A program made the translations under genes and the position numbers. The notes under the pieces are model-generated. The model searched no databases. It saw only the letters and a list, made by a program, of their open reading frames with translations, and was not told where the DNA came from. A stretch of DNA of 64,000 nt from Candidatus Gastranaerophilales bacterium (lineage in GTDB: Bacteria; Cyanobacteriota; Vampirovibrionia; Gastranaerophilales; Gastranaerophilaceae), in NCBI GenBank assembly GCA_944324455.1, contig CALUWJ010000003.1, positions 81,072-145,071 of the forward strand. Reading direction: 5' to 3'. Positions 43,632 to 52,802 of this stretch are shown here, in pieces; the first letter of the stretch is position 1; every line of letters starts with the position of its first letter.

Positions 43632-44429
43632 ATGCAAATACAAAATTTAGCTGAAATAGGAATTTTTGGCGGTTCAGGTTTTTATAAATTTTTAGATAAT
43701 ATTGAAGAAATTAATATTGATACGCCTTATGGAAAAACTTCGGATGCATTAATGTTAGGGAATATAAAAGGCAAAAAAGTTGCCTTTATGCCGCGTCATG
43801 GCAGAAATCATTCAATTGCGCCGCATCAGGTTAATTATCGAGCTAATGTTTGGGCCATGAAGCAAATTGGCTGCAAAAGAGTTATTTCACCCTGTGCAGC
43901 GGGTTCTCTGCAAAAACATGTAAAACCAGGGGATATTGTATTTTGTGATCAATATGTTGATAAAACTCATTCAAGAAAAGATACATTCTTTGATAATGGC
44001 GAAGTACAGCATATTTCAGGGGCTGAACCATATTGCCCTCAATTAAGAGAGATTGCAATTAAATGTGCTAAAGATTTAGGTTATTCAATTCATGAAAAAG
44101 GTACTGTGGTTGTAATTCAAGGTCCCAGATTTAATACAAAAGCCGAAAGCACTTTTTTAACAAATCAAGGCTGGGAAGTTATTAATATGACTCAATATCC
44201 TGAAGTACATTTAGTTAAAGAATTAAATATGTGTCCATTGAATATATCATTAATAACAGACTATGACGCCGGATTGGTTGCGGATTGTGAACCTGTTTCT
44301 CATGAGGCTGTTATGAAAGTATTTAGCGAAAATATCTCAAAATTACAAAAATTACTATTTTCTATTGTCGAAAATATTGATGAAAATAAAACTTGCGAAT
44401 GCGATAATAGCGCAAAATGGAGTGAATAA
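43632..44429 (+). CDS. mtnP: S-methyl-5'-thioadenosine phosphorylase
   Basis: 265 residues of the PNP/MTAP superfamily. IGIFGGSGFYKFL, FMPRHGRNHSIAPHQVNYRANVWAM across adjacent positions, SPCAAGSLQ, VVVIQGPRFNTKAES and NMTQYPEVHLVKEL all match MTAP. It splits methylthioadenosine into adenine and methylthioribose 1-phosphate. The related inosine phosphorylase remains a possibility, since specificity turns on a few residues. AAGGA precedes the ATG. Confidence 0.92.
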   Translation: MQIQNLAEIGIFGGSGFYKFLDNIEEINIDTPYGKTSDALMLGNIKGKKVAFMPRHGRNHSIAPHQVNYRANVWAMKQIGCKRVISPCAAGSLQKHVKPGDIVFCDQYVDKTHSRKDTFFDNGEVQHISGAEPYCPQLREIAIKCAKDLGYSIHEKGTVVVIQGPRFNTKAESTFLTNQGWEVINMTQYPEVHLVKELNMCPLNISLITDYDAGLVADCEPVSHEAVMKVFSENISKLQKLLFSIVENIDENKTCECDNSAKWSE

Positions 44430-44695
44430 TGGGCATTTCTGTTGCAGTAGCAAAAATTTTCGAATTAATTATTTTGGTCTTATTTATAACTATTTTATTA
44501 TCTTGGTTTCCAAATATAAAATGGTACAATGAACCTTTTAAATCACTAAAGGCTTTTAGTGAAATATTTTTAGGGCCTTTTAGAAAGCTAATTCCTCCAA
44601 TAGGAATGATTGATATTTCACCGATTATTGCATTTATTTGTTTGTCGATTTTAAGAAATATAATAGTCGGCTTTTTATATAATTTAGGTTTATAA
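44429..44695 (+). CDS. YggT-family membrane protein
   Basis: 88 residues, two membrane helices (about 8-27 and 65-84). The family core is LLSWFPNI and FLGPFRKLIPPIGMIDISPIIAFI. YggT proteins are linked with membrane and thylakoid organisation and osmotic stress in bacteria and chloroplasts. The start overlaps the mtnP stop by one base (TAATG), with GGAG 6 nt upstream. A terminator follows. Confidence 0.9.
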   Translation: MGISVAVAKIFELIILVLFITILLSWFPNIKWYNEPFKSLKAFSEIFLGPFRKLIPPIGMIDISPIIAFICLSILRNIIVGFLYNLGL

Positions 44696-44728
44696 AAAAA
44701 TATTCGCTTTTAAAAGCGAATATTTTTT
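44694..44728. terminator. Bidirectional terminator
   Basis: AAAAAATATTCGCTTTT and its complement form a long perfect hairpin flanked by A and T runs between the convergent yggT and fabF genes. Confidence 0.9.
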
Positions 44729-44748
44729 TATGCAGGCTTATTTTTAAT

Positions 44749-45987
44749 TTATTTTGTAAAAACTAAAACAGCATTACATCCGCCAAAGCCAAAAGAGTTA
44801 GATAAAACCGCTTTTAATTCTTTTTTTCTTGCGGTGTCTTTAACATAATCAAGATTTGCCACTTCAGGGTCTTGTTCTTCTATGTTTATTGTAGGAGGCA
44901 CAATTCCTTCATTTAATGCTTCAATTGCAATAATAGCTTCAATTGAACCTGCACCGCCAAGCATATGTCCTGTCATAGATTTAGTAGATGAAACTAACAG
45001 GTTTTTGTTTTGCTCTTTGTCGCCAAAAACTTTTGCAATGGCATTAGATTCGGCAATATCGCCAACATGGGTAGATGTGCCATGGGCGTTGATATAACCT
45101 ATGTCAGATGGCAATAAATTGGCATCTTTCAATGCTAATTCCATGGCTAAAATTGCACCTGCACCTGTTGGATCTGGTGCCACCATATCATAAGCGTCTG
45201 ATGATTGACCGTATCCTGCTAATTCTGCATATATTTTAGCACCTCTTTTAATTGCATGTTCTCTTTCTTCTAAAACAAGCATACCCGCACCTTCAGACAT
45301 TACAAAGCCATCTCTTTTGATGTCATAAGGTCTTGAGGCTTTTTTTGGATTTTCATTGTTTTTTGATAAGGTTTTAGCTGATGTAAATGCACCTATACCT
45401 AAATCGCATATTCCTGCTTCGGCTCCGCCTGCTATCATTATATCAGCATCGCCGCATTGAATTGCTCTAGCAGCATCTCCAACAGAGTGTGCTCCTGTAG
45501 CGCAAGCCGTAACAACAGATTTAGACATGCCTTTTAGACCGTATTTAATGGAAATTTTACCTGCGGCCATATTTGTTATCATCATTGGAACCATAAATGG
45601 TGAACATTTGTGGTATCCGCGAGCTTGCATAACTTCATGGTTTTTTTGAATTGTTTCTAGACCGCCTGCAGCAGAACCGGCTATAACGCCAAATCTTGTT
45701 AAATCTTCTTTTTCTAAGTCAAGACCGGAATCTTCCATAGCTAATGATGCAGCCACAACAGAACACAATATAAATTTGTCCATACGTCTTGCATCTTTGG
45801 GGTCAACATATTTTGATGTGTCAAATTCAGGAACTTGACCTCCGATATGAACAAGGTGTTTTTCTTTATCCAGTGTTAAATATCTGATTGCACTATTGCC
45901 TTTTTTTAGATTATCCCATAAAACATCAACACCTACACCAAAAGGCGATACGCAGCCCATTCCGGTTACAACTACTCGTCTTTTCAT
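44749..45987 (-). CDS. fabF: 3-oxoacyl-[acyl-carrier-protein] synthase II
   Basis: 412 residues. Catalytic triad: Cys in VTACATGAHSVGD, His in NAHGTSTHVGD and His in STKSMTGHMLGGAG. VVVTGMGCVSPFG at the N-terminus and SNSFGFGGCNAVL at the C-terminus are family marks. It elongates fatty acyl-ACP. It is the last gene of the VOR-fabH-fabF operon, 13 nt after fabH. Confidence 0.98.
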   Translation of the reverse strand: MKRRVVVTGMGCVSPFGVGVDVLWDNLKKGNSAIRYLTLDKEKHLVHIGGQVPEFDTSKYVDPKDARRMDKFILCSVVAASLAMEDSGLDLEKEDLTRFGVIAGSAAGGLETIQKNHEVMQARGYHKCSPFMVPMMITNMAAGKISIKYGLKGMSKSVVTACATGAHSVGDAARAIQCGDADIMIAGGAEAGICDLGIGAFTSAKTLSKNNENPKKASRPYDIKRDGFVMSEGAGMLVLEEREHAIKRGAKIYAELAGYGQSSDAYDMVAPDPTGAGAILAMELALKDANLLPSDIGYINAHGTSTHVGDIAESNAIAKVFGDKEQNKNLLVSSTKSMTGHMLGGAGSIEAIIAIEALNEGIVPPTINIEEQDPEVANLDYVKDTARKKELKAVLSNSFGFGGCNAVLVFTK

Positions 45988-46000
45988 ACTTCATATTCTC

Positions 46001-46996
46001 CTATTTGTTACTTTCATCCAGTTTTATAATTGCATTTGCCCCTGTCATGCCTGCACCAAAGGCGCTAAGCATAAGTGTTGCGGGTAGTTTAATTTTTCCT
46101 GTGTCTATTCCTTCTCTAATTGCAACAGGGATGGATGCGGCTGACATATTGCCGTATTTTTCTATATTGCAAATTGTTTTATTTGAATCTATTGTTAGTC
46201 TGTCTGCTAATGCGTCAATCATTCTTTGATTTGATTGATGAGGCACAAAATAATCAATGTCTTTAACATCTGTATTTGTTTCTTTTAAAAGTTCTTCCAG
46301 TTTTGGAGGAATTTCTGTCATTACAAATTTGTAAACATCTTTTCCTTTCATTTGTATGAATGGTTTGATTTCAGTTTGAATTTTATCAACCAATGGGCAG
46401 TTAACTCCTTGAGTTGTAAGGGTTATATAGTCACCGCAAGTGCCATCGGAAATCATATTTATGCCAATTATATCATCTTCTTTGTCTGTTGCGCTTAAGA
46501 TTGCCGCACCTGCACCATCACCGAAAAGAACACAAACAGATCTATCGTTCCAATCGGTAAATTTTGTTGTTGCATCTGTTGCAACAAGAAGAATGTTTTT
46601 ATATATTCCTGATTTAATAAATGCTCTTGCTGTATTTAAACCATAGATAAACCCTGAGCATGCAGCTTTTATATCAAAACATGAAGCATTTTTTGCTCCA
46701 ATTCCTGCTTGAATTAAACAAGAAACGGAAGGATAAACATCTTCAGGTGCTGATGCTGCTGCAATAATTAAATCGATTTTTTCAACATTAAAATTAGCTC
46801 TTTTTATAACTTTTTTTGAAGCCTCAATCCCAAGTGTAGTAGAAGTATCATCTCCTGATATTACTTTTCTTTCCTTAATTCCGGTTCTTGTGGTTATCCA
46901 TTCATCGGATGTATCTAAAATTTTAGTTAAATCATCATTTGTTATTGTGTTTTTAGCAACTTCAAAATCTATCGCGACAATTTTTGTATTTATCAT
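46001..46996 (-). CDS. fabH: 3-oxoacyl-[acyl-carrier-protein] synthase III
   Basis: 331 residues. Catalytic Cys in DIKAACSGFIYGL, His in VPHQSNQRMIDA and Asn in EKYGNMSAASIP are intact, with SAFGAGMTGANAI at the C-terminus. FabH condenses an acyl-CoA primer with malonyl-ACP. It overlaps the oxidoreductase gamma-subunit gene by one base, a tight coupling with an acyl-CoA-producing enzyme, which supports a primer-supply link. Confidence 0.98.
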   Translation of the reverse strand: MINTKIVAIDFEVAKNTITNDDLTKILDTSDEWITTRTGIKERKVISGDDTSTTLGIEASKKVIKRANFNVEKIDLIIAAASAPEDVYPSVSCLIQAGIGAKNASCFDIKAACSGFIYGLNTARAFIKSGIYKNILLVATDATTKFTDWNDRSVCVLFGDGAGAAILSATDKEDDIIGINMISDGTCGDYITLTTQGVNCPLVDKIQTEIKPFIQMKGKDVYKFVMTEIPPKLEELLKETNTDVKDIDYFVPHQSNQRMIDALADRLTIDSNKTICNIEKYGNMSAASIPVAIREGIDTGKIKLPATLMLSAFGAGMTGANAIIKLDESNK

Positions 46997-47544
46997 TATG
47001 CATATTCCTTTTCTTGAATGTAATTATAGCCCAATAAGTAGGCCTCCACGTTTTTTTGAATTAATTCTTTTTTGTTTTTAAGAATTTTTTCATAAGCTTT
47101 TTTGACATTTTCCATTGTTAAATTATCTAAGAGTTTAACCAATACCCCAAGAGCAATTGAGTTGGCTATTTTGATATTGCCTAGTTTTAGTGCTTCTTGT
47201 GTAAAAGGAGCAAAAATATATTTTATATCGTTTCTGGTTTTTTCTATTTTGGCCATAGAAGAATTAACGATTATTGTTCCACCTTCTTTAACTTTGGAAA
47301 TAAATTTGTCAAAAGCGGTTTGATTTAGTGCAATAACAAAATCTGCTTTTTCATTTTGCAATGTTAATAATTCGTCATCTGACATATTAACCTCACAATG
47401 AACTGAGCCGCCTCTCATTTCAGCACCATAACAAGGACAATATGTTACAAATTTATTGCTTAGCATAAATATATTAGCTAAAACGGTTCCTATTGATAAT
47501 ATTCCTTGTCCGCCAGAGCCTGAAATTATAAAATTCTTAATCAT
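46996..47544 (-). CDS. 2-oxoacid:ferredoxin oxidoreductase gamma subunit
   Basis: 182 residues of the POR/KOR gamma family: FIISGSGGQGILSIGTVLA at the N-terminus and YCPCYGAEMRGGSVHCEVNMSD. It completes the catalytic unit with the alpha and beta subunits upstream. It overlaps the beta gene by 8 nt. The ribosome site AAGGA lies before the ATG. Confidence 0.94.
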   Translation of the reverse strand: MIKNFIISGSGGQGILSIGTVLANIFMLSNKFVTYCPCYGAEMRGGSVHCEVNMSDDELLTLQNEKADFVIALNQTAFDKFISKVKEGGTIIVNSSMAKIEKTRNDIKYIFAPFTQEALKLGNIKIANSIALGVLVKLLDNLTMENVKKAYEKILKNKKELIQKNVEAYLLGYNYIQEKEYA

Positions 47545-48292
47545 TTGTTGTATCCTTAAAAATGTCTAGAGGGTATATTTTGGTTAATTCGTCTTTAATT
47601 TTTGTATGTGAGTCTTGGGGTGATAATTTCCAATTTGTCGGACAAGATGAAAGTATTTCTACAAAGCTGAAGCCTTTATTATTTTTTTGGCATTCAAAAG
47701 CTTTTTTGATAATTTTTTTAGCTCTTAAAATGTTTTTGATATCATATAGTGCTACCCTTGCACTAAACTGTGTGCCATCACATAAAGCGATTTGTTCGGC
47801 TGTTTTAATAGGAAAACCATGGTATTCTTTATTTCTTCCTAAGGGGCTTGTGGTTGTATATTGGCCCATAGTTGAAGTTGGCCCCATTTGACCGCCTGTC
47901 ATACCGTAGTTTGTATTATTTATGCAAATTGCTGTGATATTTTCGCCTCTTAGGGCGCTATGCATTGATTCACCTAATCCGATTGAGGCAAAATCACCAT
48001 CCCCTTGATATGTAAATACAAATTTATCGTCTTTACGAGCTTTGTGTGCTCTTTTTATTCCTGTTGCGACAGCGCACGCTCTGCCATGGGGAGCTTCAAG
48101 GCAATCAACATCTAAAAAATTGTATAATAAAACAGAACAGCCTGATGATGAAACTGCAATAGTGTCATCTTTTAAATTTAGTTCATCAATGATTTCTGCT
48201 ATTAATTTTATTGCAACCCCATGGTCACAACCCTTGCAAAATGTGAATTTTGAATCTTTTTTTATGGATTTTGGAATGCTATATACTTGCAT
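47537..48292 (-). CDS. 2-oxoacid:ferredoxin oxidoreductase beta subunit (TPP-binding)
   Basis: 251 residues. TPP/Mg motif GDGDFASIGLGESMHSALRG continuing to NNTNYGMTGGQMGPTS. Cys ligands for a [4Fe-4S] cluster are in FCKGCDHG, SSGCSVLLYNFLDVDC and SSCPTNWKLSP. It decarboxylates a 2-oxoacid to an acyl-CoA with reduction of ferredoxin. Subunit size and order match VOR/KOR rather than single-chain pyruvate:ferredoxin oxidoreductase. AAGGA precedes the ATG. Confidence 0.94.
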   Translation of the reverse strand: MQVYSIPKSIKKDSKFTFCKGCDHGVAIKLIAEIIDELNLKDDTIAVSSSGCSVLLYNFLDVDCLEAPHGRACAVATGIKRAHKARKDDKFVFTYQGDGDFASIGLGESMHSALRGENITAICINNTNYGMTGGQMGPTSTMGQYTTTSPLGRNKEYHGFPIKTAEQIALCDGTQFSARVALYDIKNILRAKKIIKKAFECQKNNKGFSFVEILSSCPTNWKLSPQDSHTKIKDELTKIYPLDIFKDTTND

Positions 48293-49349
48293 ATTGTTCC
48301 TTTATAATATTATTTATTGCATTAATTATTTCTTCTTTTTTTAGCCAATCTCCAACAGGTTTTCCGATAAATGAAATATGTGCATTGGATAAAACACCGA
48401 GCCTTACATCTTTCAACATTTGTCCCATATTCATTTCAATATCAATAAAGCATTTAGCCTTAATTGATAATTCCCTTAGTCGATTATAGGGAAAAGGATA
48501 CAATGAAATAGGTCTAAAAACACCCATTTTAATTCCAAGCTGTCTAAAATGATTGCAAACAGCTTTTACACTTCTTGCCATTGTGCCAAATGCTGTTAAA
48601 ATAATTTCTGCATCATCACATAAATATTCTTCCCAGACTTGTTCATTTTTTTCTATTTCTTGATATTTTTGATAAAGCTTAACAACATGTTGATTTAGTT
48701 TAGTTTGATTTGGCTCCAGAGAGTGGATATTTCTTGAAGCCCTATTTTTAGCACCATCTAATCTCCAAGAAGAATTGTCAACATCAGGATACGGGTTCTC
48801 ATTAATAATGGCAGGTTCCGCCATCTGTCCCAATAAGCCGTCAACTAAAAGTATGGTTGGATTTCTGTATTTTTGAGCTAAATAAAATGATTTATATGTC
48901 AAATCTATACATTCTTGAACACTGCTTGGAGAAAGTACAATGATTTTGTAATCTCCATTGCCGCCGCCGATTGTCGCTTGGTTATAATCTCCTTGAGAGG
49001 GGAATATGTATCCTTGCCCGGGACCCGCTCTCATAACATTGACTAAAACAACAGGTAATTCATCAGATGAGGCATAAGAAAGAGTTTCTTGCATAAGCGC
49101 AACAGCACATGAAGAACTTGATGTCATTACTTTTTCGCCGCTTGAAGCAGCGCCAAGTGCCATATTTATTGCTCCGATTTCAGATTCTGCGCAAACGTAG
49201 GCTAAATTTCTTTTTTGCATTTCCAGACTTAAATATTCGCCGATATCTGTTTGAGGCGTAATCGGATAACCAAAATAGCAGCTGCAACCGCAATTTAGGG
49301 CGGCTTTAGCTATAGCAATATTTCCTTTTAAAAGATTTTTTTCACTCAT
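48279..49349 (-). CDS. vorB: 2-oxoacid:ferredoxin oxidoreductase alpha subunit, VorB-like
   Basis: 356 residues. GCSCYFGYPITPQTDIGEYL, MTSSSSCAVALMQETLSYAS, VNVMRAGPGQGYIFPSQGDY and ILLVDGLLGQM are typical. The length and the NIHSLEPNQTKLNQH segment resemble the form annotated as 3-methyl-2-oxobutanoate dehydrogenase VorB, so branched-chain 2-oxoacids are the favoured substrates; 2-oxoglutarate is the alternative. It overlaps the ferredoxin gene by 4 nt and the beta gene by 14 nt. Confidence 0.9.
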   Translation of the reverse strand: MSEKNLLKGNIAIAKAALNCGCSCYFGYPITPQTDIGEYLSLEMQKRNLAYVCAESEIGAINMALGAASSGEKVMTSSSSCAVALMQETLSYASSDELPVVLVNVMRAGPGQGYIFPSQGDYNQATIGGGNGDYKIIVLSPSSVQECIDLTYKSFYLAQKYRNPTILLVDGLLGQMAEPAIINENPYPDVDNSSWRLDGAKNRASRNIHSLEPNQTKLNQHVVKLYQKYQEIEKNEQVWEEYLCDDAEIILTAFGTMARSVKAVCNHFRQLGIKMGVFRPISLYPFPYNRLRELSIKAKCFIDIEMNMGQMLKDVRLGVLSNAHISFIGKPVGDWLKKEEIINAINNIIKEQYASI

Positions 49350-49558
49350 TCTCTGTTCACTTCTATAATGGCAATTTCAGGACAAACAATAGCACATTGA
49401 GCACAACCTATGCATTTTTTTTCGCTATCTGAAAATTCAACCGTATATTCACCTGTTGTGCCAATATTATTGCTTTTTTTGATGAGCTTATAAGGACAAA
49501 CATCCATACACAAATAACAAGATTTACACTTGTCTTTATCTATTTTGATGTATGACAT
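49346..49558 (-). CDS. 2x[4Fe-4S] ferredoxin-like delta subunit
   Basis: 70 residues with two CX2CX2CX3CP clusters, CKSCYLCMDVCP and CIGCAQCAIVCP. It is the first gene of the operon and serves as electron-transfer subunit of the 2-oxoacid oxidoreductase. GGGAG precedes the ATG. Confidence 0.95.
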   Translation of the reverse strand: MSYIKIDKDKCKSCYLCMDVCPYKLIKKSNNIGTTGEYTVEFSDSEKKCIGCAQCAIVCPEIAIIEVNRE

Positions 49559-49644
49559 TTATAAACTCTCCCTTGAAATAATATTAGCCTATAAATATAT
49601 TCTCTCACAAAAAATAAAAAAGTGAATTTATTAACAAAACTTGT

Positions 49645-49650
49645 TATAAT
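49645..49650 (+). promoter_or_regulatory. Extended -10 TGTTATAAT, leaderless start of the MFS gene
   Basis: A consensus TATAAT with upstream TGT stands exactly 6 nt before the ATG at 49657; no Shine-Dalgarno is present. Confidence 0.5.
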
Positions 49651-49656
49651 AAAAAT

Positions 49657-50985
49657 ATGAAAAATTATATATATTTATACACATGTGCAATACTGGCATC
49701 TTTTGGCGGCTTATTATCAGGTTTTGATACCGGAGTTATTTCGGGAGCTTTATTATATATCGGTCATAGCTTTGAAATGAACTCTTTATATTCAGGTTTA
49801 TTGGTTAGTTCTGTTTCAATAGGGGCTGTTATTGGTGCGCTTTTAAACGGTGCATTGATTGATAAAATCGGAAGAAGAAAAGTCATGCTTTTAACTGCTT
49901 TTGTATTTATTTTGGGTTCAATATTGTGTTGTTTTTCAAGAAATATTATTGAGCTTATTTTATCAAGAATGTTTGTAGGCTGTGCCATTGGAGTAGTTAG
50001 CTTTGCAGGACCTTTATATTTAAGTGAAATTTCTACTAAAGAAAAAAGAGGCGAGATTGTTTCTTTTCACCAATTAGCGATAACTTTAGGAATTTTGTTT
50101 TCATATTTTGTAAATTATTTTTGTGCTAATTTAGTGCATACTTGGAGAATAATGTTTTTATTGGGAGCAGTTCCGGCTATTGTTTTGTTTTTTGCAATGT
50201 TTATTTTAAAAGATACGCCAAGGTGGTATGTTGCAAAAAATAAGATTGATAAAGCGAGATATGTATTAGAAAAAATTGATAGCAATCAAGATGCTGAAGC
50301 AGAAATTCAAAACATTCAAAAGACTCTTGCTAATAACGAAAAAGTGAAGTTTGAAAAACGCTTGTTAATTCCTTTTGCTATTGGGATTGGCATGATGTTT
50401 GCTCAAATAGCAACAGGAATAAACGCAATAATATATTATGCGCCGACAATATTTAAAATGGTTGGCTTTTCGTCTAATCAGGATGTTTTATTTGCAACAA
50501 TATTTATCGGCTTAATCAATTTTTTAATGACTTTTGTTGCAATTGCTCTTGTTGATAAAATTGGCAGAAAGCCGCTTTTATATATCGGTTTGGTTGGTAT
50601 GCTTATTAATCTTCTTTTGTTGTCTATGAGCTTTGCGTTTGATTTTGAAATAGTTAAATATATTGCAGTAATTGCTTGTGCGTTATATATTGTATCTTTT
50701 TCTATGTCATTAGGACCTGTTGCATTATTGATAAACGCTGAAATATTTCCTTTAAAATATCGTGGTTTTGCCATGAGTATCGGAATTGTTTCTAATTTTG
50801 TATTTAATTTTGTTGTAACCGGATTATTTCCAATTTCTTTGGATAAACTTGGTGGAAGTATAACGTTTTTAATTTTTGCTATAATATGTGTTATTTCATT
50901 ATTTTTTGTTTATTATATCGTGCCTGAAACAAAAGATGTCAGCCTTGAAGAAATTGAAAACAAAATGAATAAAATAAAATTATGA
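49657..50985 (+). CDS. MFS sugar:proton symporter (SP family)
   Basis: 442 residues, 12 predicted membrane helices. Sugar-porter signatures are GFDTGVISGAL, GALIDKIGRRKVML after helix 2, DTPRWYVAKNK before the central loop, DKIGRKPLL after helix 8 and VPETKDVSLEEIE at the end. It resembles XylE/GalP/AraE-type carriers for pentoses or hexoses. It is a single gene on its strand with no sugar-catabolic neighbour, so the substrate is open. It overlaps the dedA-type gene tail to tail by 6 nt. Confidence 0.93.
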   Translation: MKNYIYLYTCAILASFGGLLSGFDTGVISGALLYIGHSFEMNSLYSGLLVSSVSIGAVIGALLNGALIDKIGRRKVMLLTAFVFILGSILCCFSRNIIELILSRMFVGCAIGVVSFAGPLYLSEISTKEKRGEIVSFHQLAITLGILFSYFVNYFCANLVHTWRIMFLLGAVPAIVLFFAMFILKDTPRWYVAKNKIDKARYVLEKIDSNQDAEAEIQNIQKTLANNEKVKFEKRLLIPFAIGIGMMFAQIATGINAIIYYAPTIFKMVGFSSNQDVLFATIFIGLINFLMTFVAIALVDKIGRKPLLYIGLVGMLINLLLLSMSFAFDFEIVKYIAVIACALYIVSFSMSLGPVALLINAEIFPLKYRGFAMSIGIVSNFVFNFVVTGLFPISLDKLGGSITFLIFAIICVISLFFVYYIVPETKDVSLEEIENKMNKIKL

Positions 50986-51600
50986 TTCTTTTAAATGTTT
51001 AAAATGATGATAAATGTAGATTGCTCCTAAGATTAAACATATTAAAATTATCAATGCATCAAATTTATGCCAAATGTGCTTTAGTGCTTGTGTATTTTCA
51101 CCTAATTTTACCCCAACATAAATCAATAAATAACTCCATACAAGAGAGCCTAAAAAAGTAAAAGTAAAGAAAAATCTCTTTTTTGCTTTTAAAATTCCTG
51201 CAGGAAGCGAGATAAAAGTTCTTACCACAGGTAACATCCTGCAAACAAAAAATGACCAATCACCGTATTTTTCAACCCATTTATCTGCTATTTCAAGATC
51301 GTGTTTTGAAATTAAAAAATATTTTCCATATTTTTCAACAAATTTTCTTCCGCCAAAATAACCAAGATAATATGATGGAATTGAACCTAAAACGCAACCT
51401 ATGGCACCAAAAAATGCTGCTGTGTGAATTGAAAATACTCCCTTTGAAACTAAATAACCGGCAAAGGGTAAAATTGCCTCAGATGGCAGTGGAATATTAC
51501 AAGATTCTATTGCCATTAAAAGTGCTATTCCCCATGGCCCGAGACTTGTTATTATATTTTCAATCCAATTAATTAAAGGTAATAATATATTATCCAGCAT
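50980..51600 (-). CDS. DedA/VTT-family membrane protein
   Basis: 206 residues from ATG 51600, which has AAGGAG 7 nt upstream. Membrane-inserted core with ESCNIPLPSEAILPFAGYLVSKG, GSIPSYYLGYFGGRKFVEKYG and FVCRMLPVVRTFISLPAGILKAKKRFF across adjacent stretches. The acidic and Arg residues conserved in DedA are present. Members transport or flip undecaprenyl phosphate or phosphatidylethanolamine. Confidence 0.93.
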   Translation of the reverse strand: MLDNILLPLINWIENIITSLGPWGIALLMAIESCNIPLPSEAILPFAGYLVSKGVFSIHTAAFFGAIGCVLGSIPSYYLGYFGGRKFVEKYGKYFLISKHDLEIADKWVEKYGDWSFFVCRMLPVVRTFISLPAGILKAKKRFFFTFTFLGSLVWSYLLIYVGVKLGENTQALKHIWHKFDALIILICLILGAIYIYHHFKHLKES

Positions 51601-51668
51601 ATTTATCTCCTTGAACAGAATTTTATTATAATATATAAAAAACTGTTTAGACAAATTGTTAAATAATA

Positions 51669-52802
51669 TTATTTAATGAATTTATCAAATATTTTAACTC
51701 TGTTTGTTTTAATTGATTTTGAGTTAATTAAAGATGGAGTTGCTTGGGCTCTTGGTGAAGATGGATTTACTTTGCCTTGATTGCTTAAATATTTTTTCTC
51801 TAATCTTTTTTGGTTAAGTGCAGGTAAGCCAAAACCTAGGTATCCTGCTTCAAAAGCTAATGCAGCAGTTCTAAGAGCGGCATTTAAGCCTTTTGCATCC
51901 AAAACAAGTCTGTTTTCATTATTTGAAAAGAAATCTATAAGAAGATTTTCGGCATCTTTATTTAAATTGCTATCGGTTAACCCTTGAAGACCTTTTTGTT
52001 TTAATTCTACTAAAGCATTTAATACTTCTTGGGTTTTATCTGCATTAATATTAACACCGGCTAATTTTTGCGCATTTTGTTGTTTAATTGCTTTTTTTTG
52101 ATTTTTAATCAAAATATTCATAACTTTATCAAATGTTTTATCCGGATTGCCTTTTTGGTTTTTTATTTCTTCGAACATTTTGGATATTTCATTTGCGTTT
52201 GCATAACCGGAATATTTTGAAACAAATTCATCATTTGTTAGGGCTCTAACACCTTCTGTGGGATGCAGAGTGTCAAAAACATTTTTTGATATTGTTTTTA
52301 ATTTTTCTATCGGGTTTTGTATAAATTCTTTTGCTTTTTCTTCTATTCCTTTAAAACCCTTGTCATTATTTTGGAAGATTTTTTGATAAGGTTTATTTGT
52401 CATAGGTAAACCCGATTTTTTGCTTGCAATTGCAGCAACAATAGAATTTATTGATTTTAGCGCAAACAGCATTATAAGAACTGTTTGAACATCCCTAAAT
52501 ACTATTTCTGCGATTTCATCTTTTGTTCCTTCTTTATCATCGGGATTTCTTTTTGCTGCAGTTAGTACTCTAGGTACAATAACCGTTCCAACCATCAATG
52601 ATGCCATTGGAATAAAAGCATTATTTGAACCTGTGGGTTCTATAGTGTTTATAATTTTTGAAAAGATATCTTTTTTTGGAGATTTTTCCAGCGCAGTTTG
52701 TAGTACTCCGCCTATTTTTTCTGAAGCACTGTTAGTGTATTTGACTGCAATTTTACCGAAATCGGATGAAGCTATATTTTGAGCTATTTTTTGAATGTTC
52801 AT
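51669..52802 (-). CDS. Membrane protein of unknown function, distant paralogue of 7034-8428
   Basis: 377 residues. Hydrophobic helices lie at about 62-80 (IPMASLMVGTVIVPRVL), 100-125 (TVLIMLFALKSINSIVAAI) and 310-335 (LRTAALAFEAGYLGFGLPAL). The rest is polar and helical. A conserved-looking acidic/Lys segment (NPDDKEGTKDEIAEIVFRDV) stands where 7034-8428 has GGKDDAREKAIEEY. KGFKGIEEK carries an FKG. It overlaps the next upstream gene by one base, so the two are co-translated. Function unknown. Confidence 0.7.
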   Translation of the reverse strand: MNIQKIAQNIASSDFGKIAVKYTNSASEKIGGVLQTALEKSPKKDIFSKIINTIEPTGSNNAFIPMASLMVGTVIVPRVLTAAKRNPDDKEGTKDEIAEIVFRDVQTVLIMLFALKSINSIVAAIASKKSGLPMTNKPYQKIFQNNDKGFKGIEEKAKEFIQNPIEKLKTISKNVFDTLHPTEGVRALTNDEFVSKYSGYANANEISKMFEEIKNQKGNPDKTFDKVMNILIKNQKKAIKQQNAQKLAGVNINADKTQEVLNALVELKQKGLQGLTDSNLNKDAENLLIDFFSNNENRLVLDAKGLNAALRTAALAFEAGYLGFGLPALNQKRLEKKYLSNQGKVNPSSPRAQATPSLINSKSIKTNRVKIFDKFIK

